Source of the DNA: Nocardiopsis listeri NBRC 13360
GTDB lineage: Bacteria > Actinomycetota > Actinomycetes > Streptosporangiales > Streptosporangiaceae
NCBI RefSeq assembly: GCF_001570765.1
Contig: NZ_BCSH01000033.1
Span: 30,714 to 94,713 of the forward strand
Length of the DNA stretch: 64,000 nucleotides
Direction of reading: 5' to 3'
Under the pieces are notes generated by a model that was not told where the DNA came from, did not search any database, and was given only the letters and a program-made list of their open reading frames with translations. Position numbers and translations under genes: made by a program. Of the stretch, positions 45,694 to 53,421 are shown piece after piece. Every line of letters starts with the position of its first letter. Positions within the stretch are counted from its first letter, which is position 1.

Positions 45694-46950
45694 TCAGCCG
45701 TGGCGGACGCCGCGAGGGTCGCTCACCGCGGTGTCCACACCGGCGTCCGCCAGTTCGTCCAGTTCGGCGGCGAAGAGCGTGCGTGCGGCGTCGCTGAACC
45801 CGGAGACCCTCTCCAACTCGACCGTCACCGTTCGCACTCGCGAGTCGTCGATCACCTCGGCCAACCGCGACACCACCTGTTCGGCGGCGAGGAAGTCGAT
45901 CTCCCCGCACAGGCGCACGTCGAGCGTGCCACCCGAGCGACTCACGCTGTGCACCGGGGAGGGCGGTTCCGAGGGCGTCTGAAGCATGTGCAGGTCGTAG
46001 TCGTCGGAGAGCCGTTCGAGGGCCGCCACCCCACGCACGCTGTTGCCCGCGTCGTCCAGGGGCGGGCTGAACACACCGACCCCGAACGCGCCCGGCGCGG
46101 ACGCCAGGATGCCTCCGCTCACCCCGCTCTTGGCCGGGATGCCCACGCGCAGCCCCCACTCCCCCGCCCGGTCGTACATGCCACAGCTCGACATGATCGA
46201 CAGGGCGTGCCGCGCCGTGCGCTGGGACACCACCCGTTCCCCGGTGAGGGGGTTGACCCCGCCCACGGCCAAGGTCACGGCCATGACGGCCAGGTCCATC
46301 ACCGTCACGCTCAACGAGCATTGGCGGAAGTAGTCCTGTACAGCCTCCTCCACCGGGCCGACCAGCACTCCCCCGGACAGGCTGAGGTAGCCCAGGGCAC
46401 GGTTGCGATGCCCCGTCTCCGACTCGGATCGGTGCACCTGCTCGTCCACCCTCAGCTCCCGCCCGGCGAAGGCCGACAGCGCCGACCGGATGTGCTCGAA
46501 GCGCGTGTCCTGTTCCCCGGTGCCCACCAGGGAGGTCGTCACGATCGCGCCCGCGTTGATCATCGGGTTCTCCGGGCGACCCCGCTCGTCGAGGCTGATG
46601 GCGTTGAACGGCTCGCCGCTGGGTTCGGCTCCCACGTGTTCGTGCACGTCGTCCAGACCGCGTTCCTCCACGGCCAACGCGTAGACGAACGGCTTGGAGA
46701 TCGACTGCATGGTGAAGAGTCGTTCCGACTCGCCCACCGCGTAGACACGACCGTGCGGGCTGACCGCGGCGATCCCGAAGGTGTGGGGGTCGGCGTGGGC
46801 GAGTTCGGGGATGTAGTCGGCCACCTGGCCGTCGGACATGCCCGTGACCTCGGCCTGGATCTTCTCCAGGACTCCCATGACGGGGCTGTCGTCCTCCATG
46901 GCCCGGTGGGCTTGGGCATTGCGGGAGTGTCCGTTCACGGGGTGATCCAT
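45694..46950 (-). CDS. glsA: Glutaminase with C-terminal STAS domain
   Basis: A 418-aa protein that hydrolyses L-glutamine to glutamate and ammonia. The catalytic Ser-x-x-Lys is in MQSISKPFVYALA, and the remaining family motifs ENPMINAGAI and MSSCGMYD are intact. Residues 1-300 form the beta-lactamase-like glutaminase. Residues 318-415 form a STAS domain (GTLDVRLCGEIDFLAAEQVV, VELERVSGFSDAARTLF), which usually mediates protein binding or nucleotide sensing. A fusion of this kind suggests regulation. TAGACT lies 6 nt before the ATG, a leaderless pattern. Confidence 0.93.
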   Translation of the reverse strand: MDHPVNGHSRNAQAHRAMEDDSPVMGVLEKIQAEVTGMSDGQVADYIPELAHADPHTFGIAAVSPHGRVYAVGESERLFTMQSISKPFVYALAVEERGLDDVHEHVGAEPSGEPFNAISLDERGRPENPMINAGAIVTTSLVGTGEQDTRFEHIRSALSAFAGRELRVDEQVHRSESETGHRNRALGYLSLSGGVLVGPVEEAVQDYFRQCSLSVTVMDLAVMAVTLAVGGVNPLTGERVVSQRTARHALSIMSSCGMYDRAGEWGLRVGIPAKSGVSGGILASAPGAFGVGVFSPPLDDAGNSVRGVAALERLSDDYDLHMLQTPSEPPSPVHSVSRSGGTLDVRLCGEIDFLAAEQVVSRLAEVIDDSRVRTVTVELERVSGFSDAARTLFAAELDELADAGVDTAVSDPRGVRHG

Positions 46951-47107
46951 ACGGCCAGTCTAGGAAGGTCCGCGACTCGTTCCCGTGCCGACCGGGCCCC
47001 GGGTCGTCGTTCGACGACCCGGCCGGTGACGACGACCCGTGTTCGGTTCTTGCGGGCACGGTGCGAGGGGTCGTGTTCACCGATCCTCAACGGTCTACCC
47101 TGACCGC

Positions 47108-47848
47108 GTGAGCGAGCGAGTGGACCGAGTCGAACGTCGGATCGAGGCTTCCCGACCAGAGGTGTACCGGGCCCTGGTGGACCCGGAGAGCCTCGTGGAG
47201 TGGTTGCCGCCCGAGGGCATGGCGGGCCGCTTCGAGCGCTTCGACGCATCCGGGTACCGGATGGTGTTGACCTACCGCGAACCCGGGCACGGCAAGTCCT
47301 CACAGGAGACCGACGTGGTCGAGACGGAGTTCGTGGAGCGGATGCCGGGCGAGCGCGTCGTCCAGCGGATCGTGTTCGACGCCCCGGACCCGGCCTTCGC
47401 GGGCACCATGACGATGACCTGGCTGCTGACCGACACGGACGGGGGCACGCTGGTGGTCGTCGAGGCACGCAGCGTCCCGCCGGGCGTCTCCCCGGACGAC
47501 CACGAGACCGGTTTGGCGTCGTCCCTGGCCGGCCTGGCCGCCCACGTCACCGGTCGACACCGACGAGGACCACGTCCCTTGTCCTGTTCGGCATGCTCCA
47601 CGGATTCCGTCCCGGCGGCGTTCCACTTCACCATCGGTCACTCCGGGTCGGCCGGTGACCAGAACGTAGGAGAGCCGAACCCCCTGAAGGGCAGAGGAAA
47701 CGACGAAGGCGACCCTGCGAGCGCGTGGACGCGTTCACCTGGTCGCCTTGAGTCTCGTGGAGCTATGGGGATTCGAACCCCAGACCTCCTCCATGCCATG
47801 GAGGCGCGCTACCAACTGCGCCATAGCCCCGTGAAGCCGTGCTTTTGA
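47108..47848 (+). CDS. SRPBCC/AHSA1-family protein with abnormal C-terminal extension over a tRNA gene
   Basis: The first 150 residues are an SRPBCC domain (VERRIEASRPEVYRALVDPESLVEWLPPEGMAGRFERFD, MTWLLTDTDGGTLVVVEAR) that should end near GLASSLAGLAAHV. No stop follows. The frame continues for about 95 low-quality residues, across the terminator and the whole tRNA-Ala gene on the other strand, to a stop at 47848. The extension is probably not functional and suggests a lost stop or a frameshift near 47560. The GTG start at 47108 lies 6 nt after TACCCT (leaderless). Confidence 0.7.
   Translation: MSERVDRVERRIEASRPEVYRALVDPESLVEWLPPEGMAGRFERFDASGYRMVLTYREPGHGKSSQETDVVETEFVERMPGERVVQRIVFDAPDPAFAGTMTMTWLLTDTDGGTLVVVEARSVPPGVSPDDHETGLASSLAGLAAHVTGRHRRGPRPLSCSACSTDSVPAAFHFTIGHSGSAGDQNVGEPNPLKGRGNDEGDPASAWTRSPGRLESRGAMGIRTPDLLHAMEARYQLRHSPVKPCF
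47693..47749 (-). terminator. Terminator of tRNA-Ala gene 1
   Basis: 9-bp perfect stem AAGGCGACC / GGTCGCCTT (47706-47714, 47741-47749). On the tRNA strand it is followed by CGTCGTTTCCTCT. It is 8 nt past the tRNA 3' end. Confidence 0.8.
47758..47830 (-). tRNA. tRNA-Ala (GGC), copy 1
   Basis: 73 nt, cloverleaf complete. The acceptor stem GGGGCTA/TAGCTCC has the G3-U70 wobble that marks alanine tRNAs. The anticodon stem CCTCC/GGAGG holds loop ATGGCAT, anticodon GGC (codons GCC/GCU). The T-arm contains GGTTCGAATCC. No CCA is encoded. Identical to two further copies in this window. Confidence 0.97.
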
Positions 47849-47996
47849 TCCTAGCGGATGCGCGGGAGTGGGTCGGACGTGTTCCAGCGCACGTCCGCGT
47901 GACCGAGGCGGTGGGACCGTCCCGACACATCCTCGCCCGCTCCGACCGGGACCCGGCCGACACGGGGGTTCTATCCTGGCCGAGAGAGGTGATGTC

Positions 47997-48206
47997 ATGC
48001 CCGAGAACCCCCAGGCGAGAGCGCTGCTGCGGTGGGAGGAGCACGGAGCGCCTTGGCGCGTGGCCGAGCGGACCCCCACCAGCGTCACCGTGTCCTTGTT
48101 GACCTGTGACGACGGCACCGAGATGGATCGGCTGGTCTCTTCGGACCCCGAGTTCCTCGCCCTGGTCGCCCGTCTGTTGGATGACCCCGAGTCAGGTTCC
48201 GTCTGA
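47997..48206 (+). CDS. Small conserved protein, unknown
   Basis: A 69-aa protein: MPENPQARALLRWEEHG, then a strand-rich part (TPTSVTVSLLTCDDGTEMDRL) and an acidic helix ending DDPESGSV. The ATG has GAGAGG 8 nt upstream. It lies between two tRNA-Ala genes on the opposite strand. No motif known to me. Confidence 0.6.
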   Translation: MPENPQARALLRWEEHGAPWRVAERTPTSVTVSLLTCDDGTEMDRLVSSDPEFLALVARLLDDPESGSV

Positions 48207-48453
48207 GCCCGCCCGGGCGCGAACGAGTGCCGCACGTGCTCTACCACCCTGGTTTCACCCGGAGCGGCGACCTGACTCCCTGGCGCCTCCCCTACGCGTG
48301 GCGCTCAGGGCGGTGGCGCTGCTCGCGGCCCGTCCGGTGGAAAAGGCCATCGCACCGATCCACGGTTTCGTCGACAGCCCACCACCTCGGCCCCTGACCG
48401 CGATCGATCGGAACCGGCGGCTGCCGCTGGACCTGCCCACTCTCGACCCATAC

Positions 48454-48503
48454 GACGCGACCCGGCGAGGCGGACGAAGCCCCCGAACAAGATCATTCCG
48501 GAG
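48454..48503. repeat. Decayed copy of the tRNA-linked terminator repeat
   Basis: These 49 or so bases align with the terminator stem region of tRNA-Ala copy 2 (GACCCGGCGAGGCGG then GAACAAGATCATTCCGGAG). The two arms no longer pair, so it is a degenerate relic. Together with the intact copy just to the right it suggests a tandem duplication. The rest of the stretch 48207-48453 shows no gene. Confidence 0.7.
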
Positions 48504-48525
48504 CGAGGGGGCCTGGGGGCGTCTC

Positions 48526-48586
48526 CCAGAAGAAACGAAGAGACGACCCGGCAAGGCGGCCGAAGGCCACCGAGCAAGGTCGTCTC
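48526..48586 (-). terminator. Terminator of tRNA-Ala gene 2
   Basis: 9-bp stem GAGACGACC / GGTCGTCTC (48540-48548, 48578-48586) with an inner hairpin GGTGGCC-TTC-GGCCGCC. On the tRNA strand TTCGTTTCTTCT follows. It is nearly identical to the terminator of copy 3, 11 kb away. Confidence 0.85.
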
Positions 48587-48595
48587 GGAGTCGCG

Positions 48596-48668
48596 TGGAG
48601 CTATGGGGATTCGAACCCCAGACCTCCTCCATGCCATGGAGGCGCGCTACCAACTGCGCCATAGCCCC
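48596..48668 (-). tRNA. tRNA-Ala (GGC), copy 2
   Basis: Identical 73-nt sequence to copies 1 and 3, with anticodon GGC, the G3-U70 wobble and no encoded CCA. It begins 766 nt to the right of copy 1. Confidence 0.97.
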
Positions 48669-48812
48669 TGGTCTGCCGGACGGTTGCCCCGCTCGGCATG
48701 TGAATACTGTACCGGATTCCAAGGGTGGGTCGAACCGAGGTCGAACGTTGGCCGACCTTCTGGTGACGCTCCGGGTGGGTTAGTCCGTTGTGGGGGCGAA
48801 TATCCTGGGGAC

Positions 48813-49133
48813 GTGCCCGATTCCAAGCTTGAAATCCAGATGCTCCATGATCGCCTGTTGGTCAAGGCGATCCCGGACAAGAGTGAGCGGCGCAGCAGCG
48901 CGGGTCTGGTCATTCCGGACACGGTGAAGTTGGCGACGCGGCTGGCCTGGGGCGAGGTCCGTGGCGCCGGGACCAGTGCCCGGTACGTGAAGACCGGTGA
49001 TCGTGTGCTCTTCGATCCGGAGGAGCAGGGCGAGGTCGAGTTGAACGGTGAGCGGTACGTGATCCTGCGAGAGCGGGACGTGCACGCGATCGCTAACGAG
49101 GCCCCCGAACGGGGCACCGGTCTGTACCTCTAG
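48813..49133 (+). CDS. GroES-like chaperonin 10 family protein
   Basis: A 106-aa protein of the cpn10 fold: IQMLHDRLLVKAIPDKSERRSSAGLVIPDTVK, a flexible loop, then GEVRGAGTSARYVKTGDRVLFDPEEQGEVELNGERYVILRERDVHAI. It is divergent from classical GroES and has no groEL partner here. It is a stand-alone GroES-like protein of unknown role. The GTG start lies 6 nt after TATCCT (48801-48806), a leaderless pattern; GGGGAC lies between and could also act as a ribosome site. Confidence 0.88.
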   Translation: MPDSKLEIQMLHDRLLVKAIPDKSERRSSAGLVIPDTVKLATRLAWGEVRGAGTSARYVKTGDRVLFDPEEQGEVELNGERYVILRERDVHAIANEAPERGTGLYL

Positions 49134-49143
49134 TCGTCGTTTC

Positions 49144-49176
49144 GGGGCCGGGGTCCATGTGGTGGACCTCGGCCCC
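49144..49176. terminator. Bidirectional terminator
   Basis: 14-bp arms GGGGCCGGGGTCCA / TGGACCTCGGCCCC with one mismatch and a 5-nt loop, followed rightward by TTCGTC. It separates the GroES-like gene from the convergent TetR gene. Confidence 0.85.
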
Positions 49177-49180
49177 TTCG

Positions 49181-49768
49181 TCATGCCCGGGGTTCACGAC
49201 CGATCGCCTTGACCAGGGACATCAGGCACATGTTGTGCGCCTCGAAGACGGGCACCTTGGCGACGTCGGTGTAGGTCCAACCGGCGTAGAGGGCGGCCCA
49301 CAGGAGTTGCTGGGCCCACAGGGGCGTGACGCGCGGGTCGATGGTGCCGTCCTCGTGGCCGCGTTCGATGAGCTCGTAGAGCGCGAGGTCGCTGGGGCCG
49401 CACTGCTCCTCGTCGAGCCCATCGGGCATCTCCTCGCCGCCCATGGAGAGCATGATGACCTTGACCAGCCCGAAGTACTCGGAGACCAGACGGGAGAAGG
49501 CTTCGAGCGCGGTGCCTTCGGTGGTGCGGGCGCGCGCGGTGGCCTCGTCGGCGAGTTCGTTGGCGTAGCCCTCCAAGGCCACGACGAGGTCGGCGCGTTC
49601 GGGGAAGTAGCGCTGCAGGGTGCTGCGGGCGACACCTGCCCGGCCGGCCACCTGTGACAGCGGGGCGGCCCGATTCTCCGTCAGGACGTCGACGGCGGCA
49701 TCCAGGATCACGCGGCGGGTGCGTGCGCGAGTCCTTGTCTCTTCCTCTGCGGGAGCGCTCTTCACCAT
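49181..49768 (-). CDS. TetR-family regulator
   Basis: A 195-aa repressor. The N-terminal helix-turn-helix is TRRVILDAAVDVLTENRAAPLSQVAGRAGVARSTLQRYFPERADLV. The C-terminal helical domain would bind an unknown ligand. It is divergent from an ABC exporter gene, its likely target. The ATG lies 6 nt after TAGAAT (49775-49780), a leaderless pattern. A palindrome GGTCA-CTCA-TGACC stands in the intergenic region. Confidence 0.92.
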   Translation of the reverse strand: MVKSAPAEEETRTRARTRRVILDAAVDVLTENRAAPLSQVAGRAGVARSTLQRYFPERADLVVALEGYANELADEATARARTTEGTALEAFSRLVSEYFGLVKVIMLSMGGEEMPDGLDEEQCGPSDLALYELIERGHEDGTIDPRVTPLWAQQLLWAALYAGWTYTDVAKVPVFEAHNMCLMSLVKAIGREPRA

Positions 49769-49809
49769 GTCTTCATTCTAGAGGGATCGGTACTTGGTTG
49801 ACGATAATC

Positions 49810-49823
49810 GGTCACTCATGACC
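49810..49823. promoter_or_regulatory. Candidate TetR operator
   Basis: GGTCA-CTCA-TGACC, a perfect inverted repeat with 5-bp arms, lies 11 nt before the exporter start codon and 42 nt from the regulator start codon. It is the only clear palindrome in this divergent region. Confidence 0.6.
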
Positions 49824-49834
49824 TAATTCAGTCC

Positions 49835-51679
49835 ATGAATGATCCTTCCTCGGTGCCCGATTCCCGATCCTCGCCCTCCCATGAACCACGTTTCGCCCAG
49901 CTTCGGGTGCTCTGGTCCTTCGTCCGACCGCACCGGCGCAAACTCCTGCTCGGCCTCGTGCTGGCCCTGCTGGGTTCGGCCCTGGAACTGGCCAATCCGA
50001 TGGTGATCAAGCTGGTCCTGGACACGGTGTCCGACGCCGGCAGCCTGGCGATGCCCGTGACGATCCTGTTGTGCCTGTTCGTCAGCGGCATGGTGTTCGG
50101 GTTGTGGCACTGGATCGTGCTGGGCACGGTCGCGGAGAAGGTGGTTCTGGACGCGCGCACGTCCCTGGTGCGCCGCTACTTCAGGGCGGCCATGCAACCG
50201 CTGTCCAAGCGCCCCTCCGGCGAACTCGTCACCCGGGCCACCTCCGACACCGTCCTGCTGCGCGAAGCCGCTTCCAGCAGCGTGATCAGCCTGGTCAACG
50301 GTGGCGTGCTGCTGGTCGGCACACTCATCATGATGGGTGTGCTGGACCTGGTACTGCTCGCGGTGACCGCGTCCGCGGTGGCCATCGTGACGGTCCTGTT
50401 CCTCACCCTGATGCCCGCCCTGGCCAAGGCGCAGGAGAGGGCTCAGAACTCGCTCGGTCTGATGGGCGGGGTCCTCGACGGGTCGCTGCGGGCGATCCGC
50501 ACCGTCAAGGTGAGCCGCGCCGAGGAGCGTCTGGGCGACCAGATCCTGGGCCACGCCCAGGACGCCGCCGCGTACGGCATCCGGTCGGTGCGCCGGGAGG
50601 CCGTGGCGTGGACGATCGCCTTCGGTGGGATCCAGCTGTCGATCATCGCGATCCTCGGTCTGGGCGCGCTCCGGGTGGCCTCCGGGGAGATCGCCGTCTC
50701 CACCCTGGTGGCGTTCCTGCTCTACGCGTTCACCCTGATGACCCCGGTCATGGAGCTCTCCCAGAGCGTCACCACGTTGCAGTCGGGCATCGCCGCGGCC
50801 AAGCGCATCCGCGAGGTGGAGGCCCTCCCCCTCGAACCCACCGCCGAGCGCCCCCTCGCCCGATCCGCCGAGAACGGCCACGGGAGCCCGTTGTTGGAGC
50901 TGCGCGGGGTCACCGCCCGCTACGCCCCGGGGGCCGAGGCCGCCTTGGAGGAGGTCGACATCACCGTCCCCCGCCACGGGCACACCGCCATCGTCGGCCC
51001 GTCCGGCGCGGGCAAGACCACGGTGCTGTCGTTGTTGCTCCGCTTCCTCGAACCGGAGCACGGCGAGCTGCTGTTGGAGGGCAGACCGTACCGTGAGCTC
51101 TCCCCGCGACAGGTCCGGGCACGCTTCGCCTACGTGGAGCAGGACACCCCGGTGGTGCCGGGCACCATCCGTGACAACCTGCTGTTCACCCGCCCCGAGG
51201 TCGGTGAGGACGAACTGCGCCGGGTCCTCGACGAGGTGCGGTTGGCCGACAAGGTCGCCTCGCTGGAGCAGGGCCTGGACACCCCGTTGGACTCCAACTC
51301 GTTCTCCGGTGGTCAGCGCCAGCGCGTCGCCCTGGCCCGGGCTCTGTTGGGGTCCCCGGACGTGCTGCTGCTGGACGAGGCGACCTCGCAAGTGGACGCG
51401 ATCACCGAGGCCGCCATCACCGAGAGCGTCCGCCGTCAGGCCGACCGCGGAGCCGTGGTGACCATCGCGCACCGCCTGTCCACGGTCATCCGCGCCGACC
51501 GCATCCTGCTTCTGGAGGACGGCCGGATCCGTGCCCAGGGCACCCACCGGGAGCTGCTGGAGCGGGACGCCCTGTACCGGGAGCTGGTCGCGGCCCTGCA
51601 CATCGCCCAGATCGAGGAAGGGGGACTCGATCGGTCCGGTCACGGCGACGAGGTGGCCGCCGAGGCCGCCCCGAGCTGA
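49835..51679 (+). CDS. ABC exporter, fused membrane and ATPase domains
   Basis: A 614-aa half-transporter that should work as a homodimer, MsbA/LmrA-like. Residues 30-320 hold six membrane segments. The ATPase domain (about 340-600) has Walker A GPSGAGKTT, the signature SFSGGQRQRVALARALL, Walker B VLLLDEAT and the His-loop IAHRLST. It probably exports a drug or lipid. The divergent TetR gene likely represses it. No clear ribosome site stands before the ATG. Confidence 0.93.
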   Translation: MNDPSSVPDSRSSPSHEPRFAQLRVLWSFVRPHRRKLLLGLVLALLGSALELANPMVIKLVLDTVSDAGSLAMPVTILLCLFVSGMVFGLWHWIVLGTVAEKVVLDARTSLVRRYFRAAMQPLSKRPSGELVTRATSDTVLLREAASSSVISLVNGGVLLVGTLIMMGVLDLVLLAVTASAVAIVTVLFLTLMPALAKAQERAQNSLGLMGGVLDGSLRAIRTVKVSRAEERLGDQILGHAQDAAAYGIRSVRREAVAWTIAFGGIQLSIIAILGLGALRVASGEIAVSTLVAFLLYAFTLMTPVMELSQSVTTLQSGIAAAKRIREVEALPLEPTAERPLARSAENGHGSPLLELRGVTARYAPGAEAALEEVDITVPRHGHTAIVGPSGAGKTTVLSLLLRFLEPEHGELLLEGRPYRELSPRQVRARFAYVEQDTPVVPGTIRDNLLFTRPEVGEDELRRVLDEVRLADKVASLEQGLDTPLDSNSFSGGQRQRVALARALLGSPDVLLLDEATSQVDAITEAAITESVRRQADRGAVVTIAHRLSTVIRADRILLLEDGRIRAQGTHRELLERDALYRELVAALHIAQIEEGGLDRSGHGDEVAAEAAPS

Positions 51680-51704
51680 ATCACCGTGCCGTGCCTCCGC
51701 GGAC

Positions 51705-52721
51705 TCACGGCATCCGGGTCGTGACGGCGATCCGGTTCACCATCCGGGACGCGGCCACGATTCGGCGGGTGGGGCCTCGGCGGGCGCGGTCGTAGCGGGC
51801 CAGCGCCCGCCCGAGCGAGGGTTCCTCCGCCAGGGCCCGGCTCAAGGTCGCCGCGTCGATGAGGGACTCGCAGGCGCCCCGGCCGAGGTTGGGCGCCATG
51901 GCGTGGGCGGCGTCGCCGATGAGCGCGTGGCGTCCCTTCGCGTAGCGGCCGAACGCCGGCAGGTCGTACAGGGTTCTTCGATCCACACCGTGGGTCCGTG
52001 CCCCGGAGACGATCCGCGCGACGTCGGGGTACCAACCGGCGTACTCACGGCGCAGGACGGCGGCGTGGACGTCCGGGTCGCGCGAGGCGAGTTCGGTCTC
52101 CGTGAGCAGGCGCCGGTCCAGGGCCGCGTACCAGTTGGTGGTGTGGGCGTCGAGCGGGGTGATGCCGAAGATGCGGCGTCCGCCCCAGACCTCGGTCACC
52201 CGACCCACCCCTCCGGGCAGCGTTCCCCGGTAGGCGACGGATCCGAGCGGGCGCGGCGGGCTCGCTCGGGAGAAGGCGGTGTCTCGAACGAGGCTGTGGA
52301 TTCCGTCCGCGCCGATCACCAGGTCGTGGTCGCGGCCGGGGGCGAGGTCCGCGACGGTCACGGGGGTGTTCCACCGCACGGTTCCGTCGGGGAGCGCCCT
52401 CACCAGCAGGTCGAGCAGGGCGGATCGGGACACCAGGTGGCCACCGCGGCCTTCGGCGCCGAGCAGCACGCGGCCGTCTGGGCGGCGCAGCCTCAGCGTG
52501 GACCGGTACTCGGCACGGGCACGAGCCTCCTCGCCCAGGCCGAGCCGGTCCAGGGCGGCCATGGCGCCCGGCCACACACCGAGGGCGCCACCGATGTCGG
52601 GCGGACCGGAGAGTCTCTCGCGTACCTGCACCTCCCAGCCACCGTCGAGCAGTCCGCGGGCGACCGCGAGTCCGGCGATCCCCCCACCCACCACCAGTGC
52701 CGTTGCGCGCATCGATGTCAC
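51705..52721 (-). CDS. FAD-dependent monooxygenase
   Basis: A 338-aa flavoprotein monooxygenase of the PHBH/TetX class. The FAD motifs are complete: LVVGGGIAGLAVARGL (GxGxxG), VIGADGIHS (DG) and HALIGDAAHAMAPNLGRGACESLIDA (GD). It uses NAD(P)H and oxygen to hydroxylate an organic substrate, possibly a drug or a secondary metabolite. Two starts are possible: the GTG at 52721 and the ATG at 52712, which has GGGG 8 nt upstream. It is divergent from a TetR gene with two shared operators. Confidence 0.9.
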   Translation of the reverse strand: MTSMRATALVVGGGIAGLAVARGLLDGGWEVQVRERLSGPPDIGGALGVWPGAMAALDRLGLGEEARARAEYRSTLRLRRPDGRVLLGAEGRGGHLVSRSALLDLLVRALPDGTVRWNTPVTVADLAPGRDHDLVIGADGIHSLVRDTAFSRASPPRPLGSVAYRGTLPGGVGRVTEVWGGRRIFGITPLDAHTTNWYAALDRRLLTETELASRDPDVHAAVLRREYAGWYPDVARIVSGARTHGVDRRTLYDLPAFGRYAKGRHALIGDAAHAMAPNLGRGACESLIDAATLSRALAEEPSLGRALARYDRARRGPTRRIVAASRMVNRIAVTTRMP

Positions 52722-52745
52722 CCCGTCCGCTCGCGTCCCGCAGGT

Positions 52746-52780
52746 ACTACGATCGTAGTACCCCTAACTACGAATGTAGT
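52746..52780. promoter_or_regulatory. Twin TetR operators between monooxygenase and regulator
   Basis: ACTAC-GATC-GTAGT (52746-52759, part of a perfect 16-bp palindrome 52745-52760) and ACTAC-GAAT-GTAGT (52767-52780) share arms and start 21 bp apart, two helical turns. The right one overlaps the regulator -10 TAGTAT (52777-52782). They should let the TetR protein repress both its own gene and the monooxygenase. Confidence 0.85.
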
Positions 52781-52788
52781 ATGCCGCC

Positions 52789-53340
52789 ATGTCCCGGACA
52801 AGAGCCCGTGCCCTCGACGCCGCCATCGAACTGTTGGGCACCCGAGGTCTGCACGCCCTCACCCACGGCAAGGTGGACGTCGAGGCCGGCCTGCCCAAGG
52901 GTTCGACCTCCAACCACTTCCGCACCCGAGACGCCCTCGTACGCGGGGTCGTGGAACGTCTGGAGGAACTCGACCGCCGGGACTGGGCCGATCTGAACGG
53001 CCTGGAGGTGAGCACCATCGAAGGTCTGGTGGACACCCTGGCACTGTTCGTCTCGGAGATGACCACCACACATCGGAGGCGGACCGTGGCCCGCTACACC
53101 CTGTCGATGGAGGCCACGCACAACCTGGAGGTGCGCGCCTCCCTCAATCGCGGGCACGACCTGCTCCGGACCTGGGTCATCGAGATCCTCACCGGTCTGG
53201 GGACCGCCACGCCGCGCACCGCCGCACGGACCCTGCTGGCCTACGCCGACGGGCTCATCATGCACGCACTGCTGCGGCCCGAGGCGGTGGAGCCGCGCGA
53301 GCAGCTCCTGCGCGTGACCCGCGCCTGCCTGGCCCCCTGA
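52789..53340 (+). CDS. TetR-family regulator of the FAD monooxygenase
   Basis: A 183-aa repressor with helix-turn-helix ARALDAAIELLGTRGLHALTHGKVDVEAGLPKGSTSNHFRTRDAL. The C-terminal ligand domain includes ARTLLAYADGLIMHALLRPEA. The ATG lies exactly 6 nt after the -10 TAGTAT with no ribosome site, so the message should be leaderless. Twin operators with ACTAC/GTAGT arms lie just upstream. Confidence 0.92.
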   Translation: MSRTRARALDAAIELLGTRGLHALTHGKVDVEAGLPKGSTSNHFRTRDALVRGVVERLEELDRRDWADLNGLEVSTIEGLVDTLALFVSEMTTTHRRRTVARYTLSMEATHNLEVRASLNRGHDLLRTWVIEILTGLGTATPRTAARTLLAYADGLIMHALLRPEAVEPREQLLRVTRACLAP

Positions 53341-53360
53341 CCCCTGACTCCGCAAACGAC

Positions 53361-53398
53361 GGTGCCCCGGTGGGTCCGCACAGGACCTCCGGGACACC
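53361..53398. terminator. Bidirectional terminator
   Basis: Imperfect long hairpin GGTGCCCCGGTGGGTCC / GGACCTCCGGGACACC with a 5-nt loop. It lies between the TetR gene and the convergent sugar permease gene. Confidence 0.75.
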
Positions 53399-53421
53399 GG
53401 CTCACTCGAACGGACCAGACC

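Noticed and set aside
48106..48783. 225-codon plus-strand frame running over tRNA-Ala copy 2
   Set aside because: Encodes the antisense of a tRNA and a terminator; not a gene.
49823..51643. 606-codon minus-strand frame opposite the ABC exporter
   Set aside because: Gln/His/Gly-rich shadow; the plus frame has all ABC motifs.
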